DNA of 36,433 nt from Allorhizocola rhizosphaerae (GTDB taxonomy: Bacteria > Actinomycetota > Actinomycetes > Mycobacteriales > Micromonosporaceae): assembly GCF_003426775.1 (NCBI RefSeq), contig NZ_QJUG01000071.1:1-36433 (forward strand), read 5' to 3'. A program made the position numbers and the translations under genes. Below the pieces are notes generated by a model, which saw nothing but the letters and a program-made list of their open reading frames with translations, made no database searches and had not been told where the DNA came from. Shown piece by piece: positions 28,902 through 36,352 of the stretch (position 1 is the stretch's first letter; each line of letters begins with the position of its first letter).

Positions 28902-28919
28902 GGCGATGCCCGGATCGCC
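28902..28919. terminator. weak stem-loop between fadA5 and tetR
   Basis: GGCGAT-GCCCGG-ATCGCC forms a six-base stem seven bases past the fadA5 stop, in the short gap between convergent genes. No U-run follows, so it is only a candidate bidirectional terminator. Confidence 0.35.
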
Positions 28920-28941
28920 GAGCTCGCCGCCGCGGCTGTGA

Positions 28942-29535
28942 TCAGCGCCGGGCCTTCGGGACCGCGCAGACGGCCAGGGCCATCTCGGCCACGAAGCGTG
29001 GCGCGTCAGCCGGATCGAGCCGGCCGGCCGCGACGTCACCGGCCGCGCCGTGCAGGACGTGGTGCAGCACGCTGGCCAGCAGATCGGCGGAAAAGTCGGC
29101 CCGGAACACGCCTTCGGTCTGGCCTCGGCGGATCAGGTTATGCACCCGGCGCTCGGGCTTGGCGTGCAACTTCTGCACGCGCCTGGGAGGCAGGGCCGAC
29201 TGCGCCGACTGCAGGAGCGACGCGGCCTGGGCGAGCAGCAGCCAGCCGGATTCCATCAGCGCCCGCAGCCCGTGGCGCGGATCACCGGTCAGGTCGATGG
29301 CCTCCAACACCTCGTCGCCCTGAGCCAATAGCCGGACCAACGCCGCCTCGATCAGGGCCTCACGGGACGGGAAGTGCGCATACAGCGTGACCCTGCCCAC
29401 CCCTGCCTCCTGCGCGATGTCGTTCATGCTCGCCTCGGAGTCTCGCCCGAGGCACGCGACGGCCGCCAGCACGATCTTCTCGGCGTTCTGCCGCGCGTCC
29501 GCCCTGCGGGCCGGCTTGGCGCCGGGGTGAGGCAT
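28942..29535 (-). CDS. TetR-family transcriptional regulator
   Basis: Repressor of 197 residues. The N-terminal helix-turn-helix reads SMNDIAQEAGVGRVTLYAHFPSREALI in successive pieces (residues about 35-62), and a ligand-binding helical domain follows. It is not KstR or KstR2 by its recognition helix as I recall those. It is divergent from the acetyltransferase gene across a short gap (29536-29588), the usual sign that it controls that gene. The gap has only a weak ACGG/CCGT symmetry (29565-29581), so the operator is undefined. Confidence 0.9.
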   Translation of the reverse strand: MPHPGAKPARRADARQNAEKIVLAAVACLGRDSEASMNDIAQEAGVGRVTLYAHFPSREALIEAALVRLLAQGDEVLEAIDLTGDPRHGLRALMESGWLLLAQAASLLQSAQSALPPRRVQKLHAKPERRVHNLIRRGQTEGVFRADFSADLLASVLHHVLHGAAGDVAAGRLDPADAPRFVAEMALAVCAVPKARR

Positions 29536-29588
29536 GCCACGTCCTTAAGTCGAACAGTCGCTGTACGGGTTACGTTACCGTGCTCGTC

Positions 29589-30905
29589 ATGACAGGGGAA
29601 AGCGACCGTTACGTGGTCCGGCCGGGCCAGGCCTCCGACGCCATCATGCTCGCGCGGCTGCACGCATCGGTCCAGCTTCAGGCGGTGAGCGGTGGGCAAC
29701 CGCACCCCGGCATCGCCGCCTGGGTCGAAGACCTGCTCGACGGTCATCCCTCGGTTGCACCCGACGACTTCCTGGTCGCCGAAGACACGGCCACCGGCCA
29801 CCCGGTGGCCAGCCTCGTGGGGCTGCGGCAGGACTGGCGCCTGGCCGGAGTCCGGCTGCCGGTGGCCCAGATCGAACTGGTCGGCACGGCGCCGGAGCAC
29901 CGCGGAAACCGGCTCACCGAACGGCTTTTCGCCGCGCTGCACGAGCGGCACGCGGCCGAGCGCGTGCCGCTGCAGGTGATCGAGGGAATTCCGTACTTCT
30001 ACCGGCGGCTCGGCTACGACTACGCCCTGGCCAATGATGGCGCTCCAACGGTTTCGGCCGGCGCGCTGCCAACGGATGGCGGCGGCGATGGCCTCACGGT
30101 GCGCCCGGCCACCGTCGCCGACGCGGACGACCTCGCCGGCATCGATCGGCGGCTCGCCGACGGGAATGCCTTGGTCTGCCCGAGGGATGCGGCGGTGTGG
30201 CGGTACGAGATCGCCGGGCGACGTCCGGCCGACCTCGCCCGGCGCGTGGTCGCCGTCCTGGTGCACGGCGACGATGTGCGGGGATATCTGGTTCACGGTG
30301 CCCGGCTCTCGGCCGCCGGTGAGCTTCTTGTTGTCGCGGCGGCCTGCACGCGACCGGCCGACTGGCCGCAGGCCGCGACCGCCATGCACAAATACCTGGG
30401 CCACGTCGGGAAGCGATACGAGGCATCGGCGGGGCGACCGTTCACCGCGGTCCGCCCCATCCTCGACCCGGAACATCCACTGGTTCGCCTTGGCCCGCCC
30501 GGTGTGCCGAGGCGACCCAGAGGCTGGTACGTCCGCACCGCCGACCCGGTCGATCTGCTCGCCCGGCTGCAACCGCTGCTGCGGGCCCGCTGGGACGCGG
30601 CGGATCTGCGGTGGCACGAGCCGGCGATGACCATCGACATGTATGGTCGCGCCGCCCGGTTGGAGTTCGCCGGCGGTGAACTCGCGGCGGTGACACCCGT
30701 GCGCGGTGCCGTCAGCCCGAGCACCGAGCCCGAGACGCACGCCGCCATCCCGCCCGGTGCGCTGCTCCAATTGGCGCTCGGCCACCGCACCTTGCCCGAA
30801 GTGCTCGACATTTGGCCGGACTGCCTCCTGCGCGACCGCGTGACCGAGCACTTCCTCACGACGGCGTTCCCCCAAGTGCCGGTCCGGGTCTGGCCCCGCA
30901 ATTGA
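29589..30905 (+). CDS. GNAT acetyltransferase with SCP2-like C-terminal domain (Eis-related)
   Basis: Acetyl-CoA-dependent N-acetyltransferase of 438 residues from ATG 29589; GTG 29580 would add three residues. The first GNAT domain is clear: AQIELVGTAPEHRGNRLTE holds the acetyl-CoA loop, then VIEGIPYFYRRLGYDY. A second, weaker GNAT-like domain follows from about residue 175 (LTVRPATVADADDLAG). The C-terminal part (about 330-430, EPAMTIDMYGRAARLEFAGG) looks like the SCP2-type domain seen in Eis. Substrates of the family include aminoglycosides and protein lysines, but none can be assigned. It is divergent from a TetR regulator. Confidence 0.82.
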   Translation: MTGESDRYVVRPGQASDAIMLARLHASVQLQAVSGGQPHPGIAAWVEDLLDGHPSVAPDDFLVAEDTATGHPVASLVGLRQDWRLAGVRLPVAQIELVGTAPEHRGNRLTERLFAALHERHAAERVPLQVIEGIPYFYRRLGYDYALANDGAPTVSAGALPTDGGGDGLTVRPATVADADDLAGIDRRLADGNALVCPRDAAVWRYEIAGRRPADLARRVVAVLVHGDDVRGYLVHGARLSAAGELLVVAAACTRPADWPQAATAMHKYLGHVGKRYEASAGRPFTAVRPILDPEHPLVRLGPPGVPRRPRGWYVRTADPVDLLARLQPLLRARWDAADLRWHEPAMTIDMYGRAARLEFAGGELAAVTPVRGAVSPSTEPETHAAIPPGALLQLALGHRTLPEVLDIWPDCLLRDRVTEHFLTTAFPQVPVRVWPRN

Positions 30906-30911
30906 GCAGTT

Positions 30912-31463
30912 TCAGGCGGGGTAGCCCGACATCAGGTCGATCTGGCCCTGGCGCGACTTCTCGACCCGCCCGGCGAGCTCCACGGCCTGGGGGTTGCTGC
31001 CGCCCCGAATCTCGAACCGGGCCAATTCGAGGGCTCGTCGCTGGTACTCGATGAAGAGGTTGAGAAAAACGCGGTCGAAGTCGGCGTCTGGCGCTTCCTT
31101 CAGGGCGTTGATCTGTGTGTCGTAGGACGGTGGCAGGCCACCGTGGTGCGCGTGACTGTCCGGATTGGAGTCCATCGCGACCGGCTGGTTCCACAGCCTC
31201 AGCCAGTCGGTCATGGCGCGGGTCTCGTCGGCCTGTGTCTTGGCGATGGCCTCGGCGAGGTCGCGCAGATCCGGGCGCCGGGCCCGCGACTTGGCGACCT
31301 CGAGCATCCGCTCGGCCGGCCCGTGGTGCGCGATGAGCATCTGCAGGAACATCACGTCGGTGGGATTGAACTGGCTTGACGTCGCCATCGGAGCGGGTGT
31401 GGGCGGCGCCGTGGCACATGCTCCTAAGAGGACGGTCGTGACGAGGATCCCGAGTCGCGTCAT
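30912..31463 (-). CDS. DUF305 lipoprotein
   Basis: Surface lipoprotein of 183 residues. It starts MTRLGILVTTVLLGAC, a lipobox with Cys16 as the lipidation site, then a Pro/Thr linker. The DUF305 ferritin-like four-helix domain shows MLIAHHGPAERMLEVAK and a second half with FDRVFLNLFIEYQRRALELA. These proteins often carry His/Met metal-binding residues and sit near copper proteins. The LPMO, a copper enzyme, is the next gene upstream on the same strand (62-bp gap), which makes copper handling a fair but unproven guess. GGAGG lies before ATG 31463. Confidence 0.88.
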   Translation of the reverse strand: MTRLGILVTTVLLGACATAPPTPAPMATSSQFNPTDVMFLQMLIAHHGPAERMLEVAKSRARRPDLRDLAEAIAKTQADETRAMTDWLRLWNQPVAMDSNPDSHAHHGGLPPSYDTQINALKEAPDADFDRVFLNLFIEYQRRALELARFEIRGGSNPQAVELAGRVEKSRQGQIDLMSGYPA

Positions 31464-31525
31464 GCGTGAAACCTCCGGCGGGGCCCGCAGCCCGTGCGTC
31501 CGCGGGCCCCTGGATCGGTGCTGTG

Positions 31526-32263
31526 CTAGATGCGCTGCCAGAGCGCTGGAGTGTTGGGCGGCTCCCAACCCGGCAGCGATGTGTGCGCCTGGATGCAGCG
31601 GTAGCTCAGGCCGTTGTAGGTGACCGTGTCGCCCACCGCGTAGGCGCGGTTGGCCTGCCACGTGCCGCCCGGTTGGCTGGTCGGCGTCGGCGAGGCCGTC
31701 GGTGGCCGGGTCGGCGAGGCCGTCGGGGTGGGCGACGGTCCCGGCCCGCCGGGCCCGACCTGCAGGTCGACGCAGGCGTAGAACGCCATCGCGGTGTCGT
31801 AGACGTTCCACCGGGCGAGTACCTTGATCCGGCCGGTGCGGCCGCCGAGACTCACGTTGTGTGAGACGTTCTCCGGTGGCTGGGCGCCGTTGTCATGGAA
31901 CACCGCGATGCGCGTGCTGCCGACGAAGTACTCCCATGTGCCGGTGCGATGCCGGGCGGTCAACCGCCACTGGAACGTGACGCTGTTGCCGACCGACGTC
32001 GCGGGCCAGCCCTTCGACTCGTCGTTGAGCACCGCGAACCGGCTGCCGCCACCGTTGCACTGCATCGAACCCTTGGGCGCCTCGACGCTCTGGGGCTCCC
32101 AGACAATGTCACCGCAGTTGGCGACCCGGCCCTTGGCGCACATGTCCTGGCGGCTGGGCGGGGAGACGACCCATCCGTGGGCGTGTGCCGGTGATACCGC
32201 CACGAACAGCGACGCCAGAATGGCGCCGGCGGTCAGTAGCGGCAAGGTGATCCGTCTTCGCAT
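31526..32263 (-). CDS. AA10 lytic polysaccharide monooxygenase with CBM5/12
   Basis: Secreted copper enzyme that cleaves chitin or cellulose oxidatively. It has 245 residues with a Sec signal ending SPAHA, so the mature protein starts at His29 (HGWVVSPPSR), the first ligand of the histidine brace. The second ligand is His105 in TARHRTGTWEYF, and the axial aromatic is in DTAMAFYACVDLQV. A Pro/Thr linker (PTPTASPTRPPT region, about 173-197) leads to a CBM5/12 chitin-binding module (TWQANRAYAVGDTVTYNG, ending PALWQRI). It points the same way as the GH16 glucanase upstream and the DUF305 lipoprotein downstream. The gap to its right has inverted and direct repeats that may control it. Confidence 0.92.
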   Translation of the reverse strand: MRRRITLPLLTAGAILASLFVAVSPAHAHGWVVSPPSRQDMCAKGRVANCGDIVWEPQSVEAPKGSMQCNGGGSRFAVLNDESKGWPATSVGNSVTFQWRLTARHRTGTWEYFVGSTRIAVFHDNGAQPPENVSHNVSLGGRTGRIKVLARWNVYDTAMAFYACVDLQVGPGGPGPSPTPTASPTRPPTASPTPTSQPGGTWQANRAYAVGDTVTYNGLSYRCIQAHTSLPGWEPPNTPALWQRI

Positions 32264-32308
32264 AAGCAGCTCCTCGCTTGGTCGTGCCGAAGGGACCTCC
32301 TAGCGTTG

Positions 32309-32356
32309 TGCTGCTAACTGTAAAGTGAACATACAGTTTCGTAAATGCTGCTAACT
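32309..32356. promoter_or_regulatory. AT-rich repeat region upstream of LPMO
   Basis: Two direct repeats TGCTGCTAACT (32309-32319 and 32346-32356) flank a perfect seven-base inverted repeat, AACTGTA (32316-32322) and TACAGTT (32332-32338), with a nine-base loop. It is one of the few AT-rich patches in the window, 45 bases upstream of the LPMO start. It is likely promoter plus operator. Confidence 0.55.
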
Positions 32357-32410
32357 AAAATCTTCGAAGTTTTCCGCAGCGGCTGGCCTCGGACCGCTTC
32401 GCGGCCGTGC

Positions 32411-32436
32411 CCAAGCCGCGCAAGAGCACGGCTTGG
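32411..32436. terminator. stem-loop between glucanase and LPMO
   Basis: CCAAGCCG and CGGCTTGG make a perfect eight-base stem with a ten-base loop. It lies 31 bases past the glucanase stop. A T-run (TTTTT) follows at about 32448-32452 on the plus strand, so it may act in either direction. Confidence 0.5.
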
Positions 32437-32467
32437 CCGGAACGGAGTTTTTCGTGGCGCAGGGATA

Positions 32468-33832
32468 CTAGCGGCGGAAGTGGAACCAGTTGACGTTGAC
32501 GAAATCCGCCGGCTGACCGCTGCTGAAGGTGAGATAGACCGTGTGGGTACCGGTCACGGCGCCCACGTTGCCCGGCACGCTGCGCCAGGTCTGCCAGCCG
32601 CCCGTGTTCGCGATCGCGAAGCTGCCGATCGGCGGCGCCGTAGGACTGTCGATGCGCACCTCCACCAGCCCGCTCACCCCACCGGCCGCGCCCGACGCGA
32701 CCCGTGCCACGAAGTCCACCGGCCGGGTCGAACCGAAGTTCACGTTGTCGAACCGCACCCAGTCACCGTTGGCGAGATGACCGATGTTCTGCCCGCCTTC
32801 CGAGCACGCCTCGACACCCACGCCGTTCTGCGCGTTGAACGATTCCGCTTGGATCATCGAGTACGCGTCGCGCGTCCCACCCGTCGGTGGCGGGCTCGTC
32901 GGAGCCGTGCTCCCGCCACGGCTCCACACGGCCACGTAGTCCACAAGCATGGCCCTGCCGGGAACCGTTGCGCCCGTTGGGGTTGCGAACCCGGCGATGG
33001 CGTTCGGGAACGCACCGCCCATCGCGACGTTCAGCAGGATGAAGTATCCGGCATGGCTGGTCATGCTGTCCCACGTCGTGGAGTCCAATTGCGCTTGGCT
33101 CACCGCGTGGAACTGCTGCCCGTCGACGTACCACCGAAGCTGATTGGGCGAGATGCTGCGATCCCACTCGAAGCGATAGGTGTGGAAGGCACTCTGGCAC
33201 GTGCTGCCCGGGCAGGCCCGGCTCGCGCCGATGCCGGTGGTCTCGTTGCACGGGCCACCCGGGTTGACGCCGCAGTGCAGCACGCCCCACACCGAGTTGA
33301 TCCCGTTGACGTTTTCCATGATGTCGAACTCGCCGATGGCGGGCCAGTTCCAGTAGTTGCCGCGATAGGGCGAGCCCAGCGCCCAGAACGCGGGCCAGTA
33401 GCCGAGCGCGGCCGAGCCCGTGATGTTGGGCATCTGGAGGCGGCCCTCGATGCGAAGGATCCCGCCGGCTGGGGCCTTGAAGTCGGCGCGCCTGGTTTCG
33501 ATGCGCGCCGAGGTCCAGTTGCCCGCACCATCGCGCAACGGGGTGATGCGCAGGTTGCCGGCCCCGTCGAGGCTCAGGTTGGACGGGCTGTTCGTATAGT
33601 TCTGGATCTCGCCGGTGCCCCAGTTGGCCGGGCCTCCCGGATAGGAGTGGCCAAGATCGATCTGCCAGTTGGTGGACGACGGCAGCGATCCCGCGCCGCC
33701 GTTGAAGTCGTCGCTCCACACCAGCGTCCAGCCGGTGGGCGTGGGTGGTACAGCGGCTTGGGCGTGGATCGCGACAAGCATCGCGCCGGCGAACGCCGCC
33801 AGCCCGGCGATCAGTGCTCGTTTTCTTGACAT
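32468..33832 (-). CDS. secreted GH16 beta-glucanase with C-terminal CBM6
   Basis: Endo-acting beta-1,3(1,4)-glucanase family enzyme of 454 residues. A Sec-type signal ends at about AQAAVP. The GH16 domain (about 32-310) has the catalytic signature G-E168-F-D-I-M-E173, with nucleophile and acid/base glutamates both present, and substrate-cleft tryptophans around WPAFWALG. A Ser/Thr/Pro linker (GSTAPTSPPPTGG) leads to a CBM6 module (MIQAESFNAQNGVGVEACSE to the end WFHFRR). It probably attacks fungal or plant beta-1,3-glucan outside the cell. The palindrome at 33869 is its probable LacI-family operator. Confidence 0.92.
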   Translation of the reverse strand: MSRKRALIAGLAAFAGAMLVAIHAQAAVPPTPTGWTLVWSDDFNGGAGSLPSSTNWQIDLGHSYPGGPANWGTGEIQNYTNSPSNLSLDGAGNLRITPLRDGAGNWTSARIETRRADFKAPAGGILRIEGRLQMPNITGSAALGYWPAFWALGSPYRGNYWNWPAIGEFDIMENVNGINSVWGVLHCGVNPGGPCNETTGIGASRACPGSTCQSAFHTYRFEWDRSISPNQLRWYVDGQQFHAVSQAQLDSTTWDSMTSHAGYFILLNVAMGGAFPNAIAGFATPTGATVPGRAMLVDYVAVWSRGGSTAPTSPPPTGGTRDAYSMIQAESFNAQNGVGVEACSEGGQNIGHLANGDWVRFDNVNFGSTRPVDFVARVASGAAGGVSGLVEVRIDSPTAPPIGSFAIANTGGWQTWRSVPGNVGAVTGTHTVYLTFSSGQPADFVNVNWFHFRR

Positions 33833-33868
33833 TGTCTGCCTCTCCTCACAGTACGGGCGTTACTCGCG

Positions 33869-33882
33869 AGAGAGCGCTCTCT
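33869..33882. promoter_or_regulatory. LacI-type operator upstream of GH16 glucanase
   Basis: AGAGAGCGCTCTCT is a perfect 14-base palindrome 37 bases upstream of the glucanase start. Its GAGCGCTC core is that of CebR-like operators (consensus TGGGAGCGCTCCCA), which control glucan and cellulose use in actinomycetes. Confidence 0.7.
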
Positions 33883-33939
33883 TGTCTGGGCAGTTTGATG
33901 CTAGTGGATGCCCGCTGTCCAGTCTGCTACCGTCTCGGC

Positions 33940-34458
33940 ATGCGGCGAGGGCTCACAATACTGTTGTCGGCGCTGTTGGCGGGAATGGCCACGGCGACCC
34001 CCGCGCACGCGGAAGACGTCATGACGTGCCCGGTGGGCAACCTGACCACCAACTACGACCCTCCACTGAGCACGGTCACCCGGCACACCGACGTCGAAAG
34101 CTTCGGCTCGGTGACCACGTGCTCGCCCAACACCTTCGGCATCACCGGAGGCACGCTGCACATCACCGCCACCGGCGACCTCAACTGCGTCACGGGCGGC
34201 GCCTCCATGGGCACCATGGTGTTCGTGTGGAACACCGGACAGATCAGCGTGCTGGCCTATCCGACCGACATCGCGCTGTCCGTGCGGCCGCTCGGCGAGG
34301 CCGTCGTGGTCGTGACGGGCGACGTGCTCAGCGGGCCGTTCGCGGGTGGCACGCTCGTCGGCCACGCCACGATGGTGACCCTCGACCCGACCGCATGCCT
34401 CCTGGGCGGGGTCGAATCGGTGGGCGGGCCGATCAGCACCACGTTCACCGGGCCCTAA
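33940..34458 (+). CDS. small secreted hypothetical protein
   Basis: Unrecognised protein of 172 residues from ATG 33940. A signal peptide (MRRGLTILLSALLAGMATAT, cut after AHA) precedes a beta-rich domain with four Cys (MTCPVG, VTTCSP, LNCVTGG, TACLLGG) that probably form two disulphides. No catalytic motif is seen. Upstream in-frame starts lie inside the glucanase gene and are shadows. It is divergent from the GH16 gene, and the LacI-type palindrome lies between them, so it may share that control. Similar small secreted beta proteins are widespread in streptomycetes without known function. Confidence 0.75.
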   Translation: MRRGLTILLSALLAGMATATPAHAEDVMTCPVGNLTTNYDPPLSTVTRHTDVESFGSVTTCSPNTFGITGGTLHITATGDLNCVTGGASMGTMVFVWNTGQISVLAYPTDIALSVRPLGEAVVVVTGDVLSGPFAGGTLVGHATMVTLDPTACLLGGVESVGGPISTTFTGP

Positions 34459-34641
34459 TCGCGGGTCAGCGACCGGGTCACCGCGGGCGATGGCGAAAGC
34501 GCGAGCAGATGGCTCGGTGACGCCGGCGCCCGCATCACCGAGATGTTCCGGGAACGGGCGTCGCCGGCAGACGGCGTAGCGCCGGAGGAGCTCATGACCA
34601 CACGGCTGGCCGGATCGAAGAGCTTGATTGGCATTCGGTGA
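34459..34641 (+). pseudogene. possible gene remnant after the secreted protein
   Basis: Directly after the stop of the secreted protein the same frame stays open for 60 codons to a TGA at 34639. It reads like protein sequence (ASRWLGDAGARITEMFRER, later PADGVAPEELMTTRLAGS). It has no start codon with a ribosome site, and I do not recognise the family. It may be the 3' remnant of a lost gene. The rest of the gap to 34710 shows nothing. Confidence 0.35.
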
Positions 34642-34710
34642 CCGCGGTGACCCGAACGCTGGGTCCGATCATCGCCAGACGGCGAGCGCTTGGTGCGTCA
34701 GGCTTTTGGC

Positions 34711-35454
34711 ATGAACAACGCACTTGACGGCAAGGTGGCCTTGGTAACTGGCGGTGCCCGCGGCATCGGCGCGGCGGTGGCGGTGCGCCTGGCGCAGGAG
34801 GGCGCCGATGTCGCGCTCACGTTCCAGCACAATCAGCAGCGCGCCGACGACGTGGTGGAGCAGATCAAGATGGCGGGGCGGCGGGCGATCGCTGTGCGGG
34901 CAGACAGCGCCGACCCGGGGGCCGTGACCGCCGCGGTTGACCGGGTCGCGGGCGAACTGGGCCGGCTGGACATCCTGGTCAACAACGCCGGCGTGTTCCT
35001 GCTCGGGCCGCTGGAGCAGTTGAGCCTGCAAGAGTTCGAGCAGACGGTCGCGGTCAACATTCGGGCACCGTTTGTGGCCTCGCAGGCCGCGGTCCGCCAC
35101 ATGCGGGCCGGTGGCCGGATCGTCAACATCGGCAGCAACGTGGCCGAGCGGGCGGTGTTCCCCGGCTTCTCGTTGTACGCGATGAGCAAGACCGCGCTCA
35201 TCGGGCTGACCAAGGCGCTCGGGCGGGAGCTGGGCCCGCGGGCCATCACGGTGAACCTGGTAAACCCCGGCCCCACGGACACCGAACTGAATCCGGCCGA
35301 TGGGCCCAATGCCGATACGGTCAACGGGTTCACCGCGCTCGGACACTACGCGGCACCGGCCGATGTCGCGGCGGCCGTGGCGTTCCTGGCCGGTCCCGAC
35401 GGGCGCTACGTCACGGGGGCGACGGTCAACGTGGACGGCGGCTTCACCATATGA
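34711..35454 (+). CDS. short-chain dehydrogenase/reductase
   Basis: Classical SDR of 247 residues. The NAD(P) motif TGGARGIG is at residues 15-22, NNAGVF follows, and the catalytic Tyr/Lys are in YAMSKTALIG. The end VTGATVNVDGGFTI is typical of FabG-like enzymes. The Arg after the glycine loop region and QHNQQRADD suggest NADPH use. The start is ATG 34711; an earlier GTG adds a poor leader. Its stop abuts the convergent stop of the next SDR (35454/35455). The substrate is unknown and no sterol operator lies before it, so membership of the sterol regulon is not supported. Confidence 0.88.
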   Translation: MNNALDGKVALVTGGARGIGAAVAVRLAQEGADVALTFQHNQQRADDVVEQIKMAGRRAIAVRADSADPGAVTAAVDRVAGELGRLDILVNNAGVFLLGPLEQLSLQEFEQTVAVNIRAPFVASQAAVRHMRAGGRIVNIGSNVAERAVFPGFSLYAMSKTALIGLTKALGRELGPRAITVNLVNPGPTDTELNPADGPNADTVNGFTALGHYAAPADVAAAVAFLAGPDGRYVTGATVNVDGGFTI

Positions 35455-36198
35455 TCATGGATGCTGGCTCGACACCGAGATGACCTCACCGGTCAGATAG
35501 GACGCGAGGTCGCTGGCCAGGAACACGATGACGTTGGCGACCTCCGCCGGGTAGGCGGCGCGGCCGAACGCCTCACCTGCCGCGAGGCGTTCCAGCAGCG
35601 CGGCGTCGGTGACCTTCTCCAGGAACGGGTGCATGGCGATGCTCGGTGCGACCGCGTTGACGCGGATGCCGTGCTCGGCAACGTCCAATGCGGAGCATCG
35701 AGTCAGCGCCATGACTCCCGCCTTGGCGGCGGCGTAGTGTGCCTGGCCCTTTTGGGCGCGCCAGCCGAGCACGGAGGCGTTGTTGACGATCGCGCCGCCG
35801 TTGCCCTGCGCGATCATGTGCTTGAGCACGGCACGGGTGCAGCGGAACGTGCCATTGAGGGTCACGTCGAGCACCCGGTGCCAGTCCTCATCGGACATTT
35901 CGAGGACGGACGCCGTACCGCCTAATCCGGCGTTGTTGACGAAGACATCGATCCGACCGAATTGCGCGACCGCCGCTTCGACAAGGGCGTCGACCTGCTC
36001 GGTGGACGTGACGTCGCACGGGTGCGCGAACACGCCCAACTCGGCCGCCGTTGCGGCCAGGCGGCGCTCGTGATGGTCGCTGATGACGACCTTCGCACCC
36101 TCCTGGACACATCGACGCGCCGTCGCCGAGCCAATGCCCGTGCCCGCCGCAGCCGTAATAACAACAACCTTGTCCAACAACAACCCATAGCCCCTCAC
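35455..36198 (-). CDS. ipdF: IpdF-like SDR of the HIP (ring C/D) pathway
   Basis: SDR of 247 residues. The nucleotide loop is the unusual TAAAGTGIG, with N89NAG, Ser142 in NNASVLGWR, and Tyr155/Lys159 in YAAAKAG. The loop, the SVLGWRAQ stretch and the terminus GEVISVSSQHP match what I recall of IpdF (Rv3559c). In the KstR2 regulon IpdF oxidises a hydroxyl on the hydrindane propionate CoA intermediate left after ring A/B removal. The next gene upstream on the same strand is an acyl-CoA dehydrogenase, as fadE30 is in M. tuberculosis. The start is taken at GTG 36198; a TTG a few codons on (LLLDKVVVIT) would fit family length as well. Confidence 0.78.
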   Translation of the reverse strand: MRGYGLLLDKVVVITAAAGTGIGSATARRCVQEGAKVVISDHHERRLAATAAELGVFAHPCDVTSTEQVDALVEAAVAQFGRIDVFVNNAGLGGTASVLEMSDEDWHRVLDVTLNGTFRCTRAVLKHMIAQGNGGAIVNNASVLGWRAQKGQAHYAAAKAGVMALTRCSALDVAEHGIRVNAVAPSIAMHPFLEKVTDAALLERLAAGEAFGRAAYPAEVANVIVFLASDLASYLTGEVISVSSQHP

Positions 36199-36221
36199 AG
36201 CCCCCCCCGGGCCTGCTTCGC

Positions 36222-36282
36222 GTTGATCATGGACTCAAGTCCATCTTCGACGGTGCGTCGCGGCAATAACCTCATGGTCAAC
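36222..36282 (+). repeat. 61-bp palindromic repeat, copy 3
   Basis: Arms GTTGATCATGGAC and CCTCATGGTCAAC flank the core TTCGACGGTGCGTCG, with the same 61-base length as the other copies. It sits between the ipdF-like gene and the acyl-CoA dehydrogenase, paired with an inverted copy eight bases away. Confidence 0.85.
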
Positions 36283-36290
36283 ACGGCCGG

Positions 36291-36351
36291 ATCGATCATG
36301 AAGTTATCGTCATGACGCGCCGTCGAACGTGGACTCAAGTTCATGATCAAC
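36291..36351 (-). repeat. 61-bp palindromic repeat, copy 4 (inverted)
   Basis: On the minus strand this reads GTTGATCATGAACTTGAG, then the core TTCGACGGCGCGTCA, and ends AACTTCATGATCGAT. It ends one base before the stop codon of the acyl-CoA dehydrogenase. With copy 3 it makes a head-to-head pair around the spacer ACGGCCGG. Confidence 0.85.
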
Positions 36352-36352
36352 C

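Noticed and set aside
28942-29535. The TetR gene as KstR or KstR2
   Set aside because: Its recognition-helix region (VGRVTLYAHFPSREAL) does not fit what I recall of either protein, and it is divergent from an acetyltransferase and not from a sterol gene.
29565-29581. Possible TetR operator ACGGGTTACGTTACCGT
   Set aside because: Only the outer four bases on each side pair and the inner positions are mismatched, so it is not stronger than chance.
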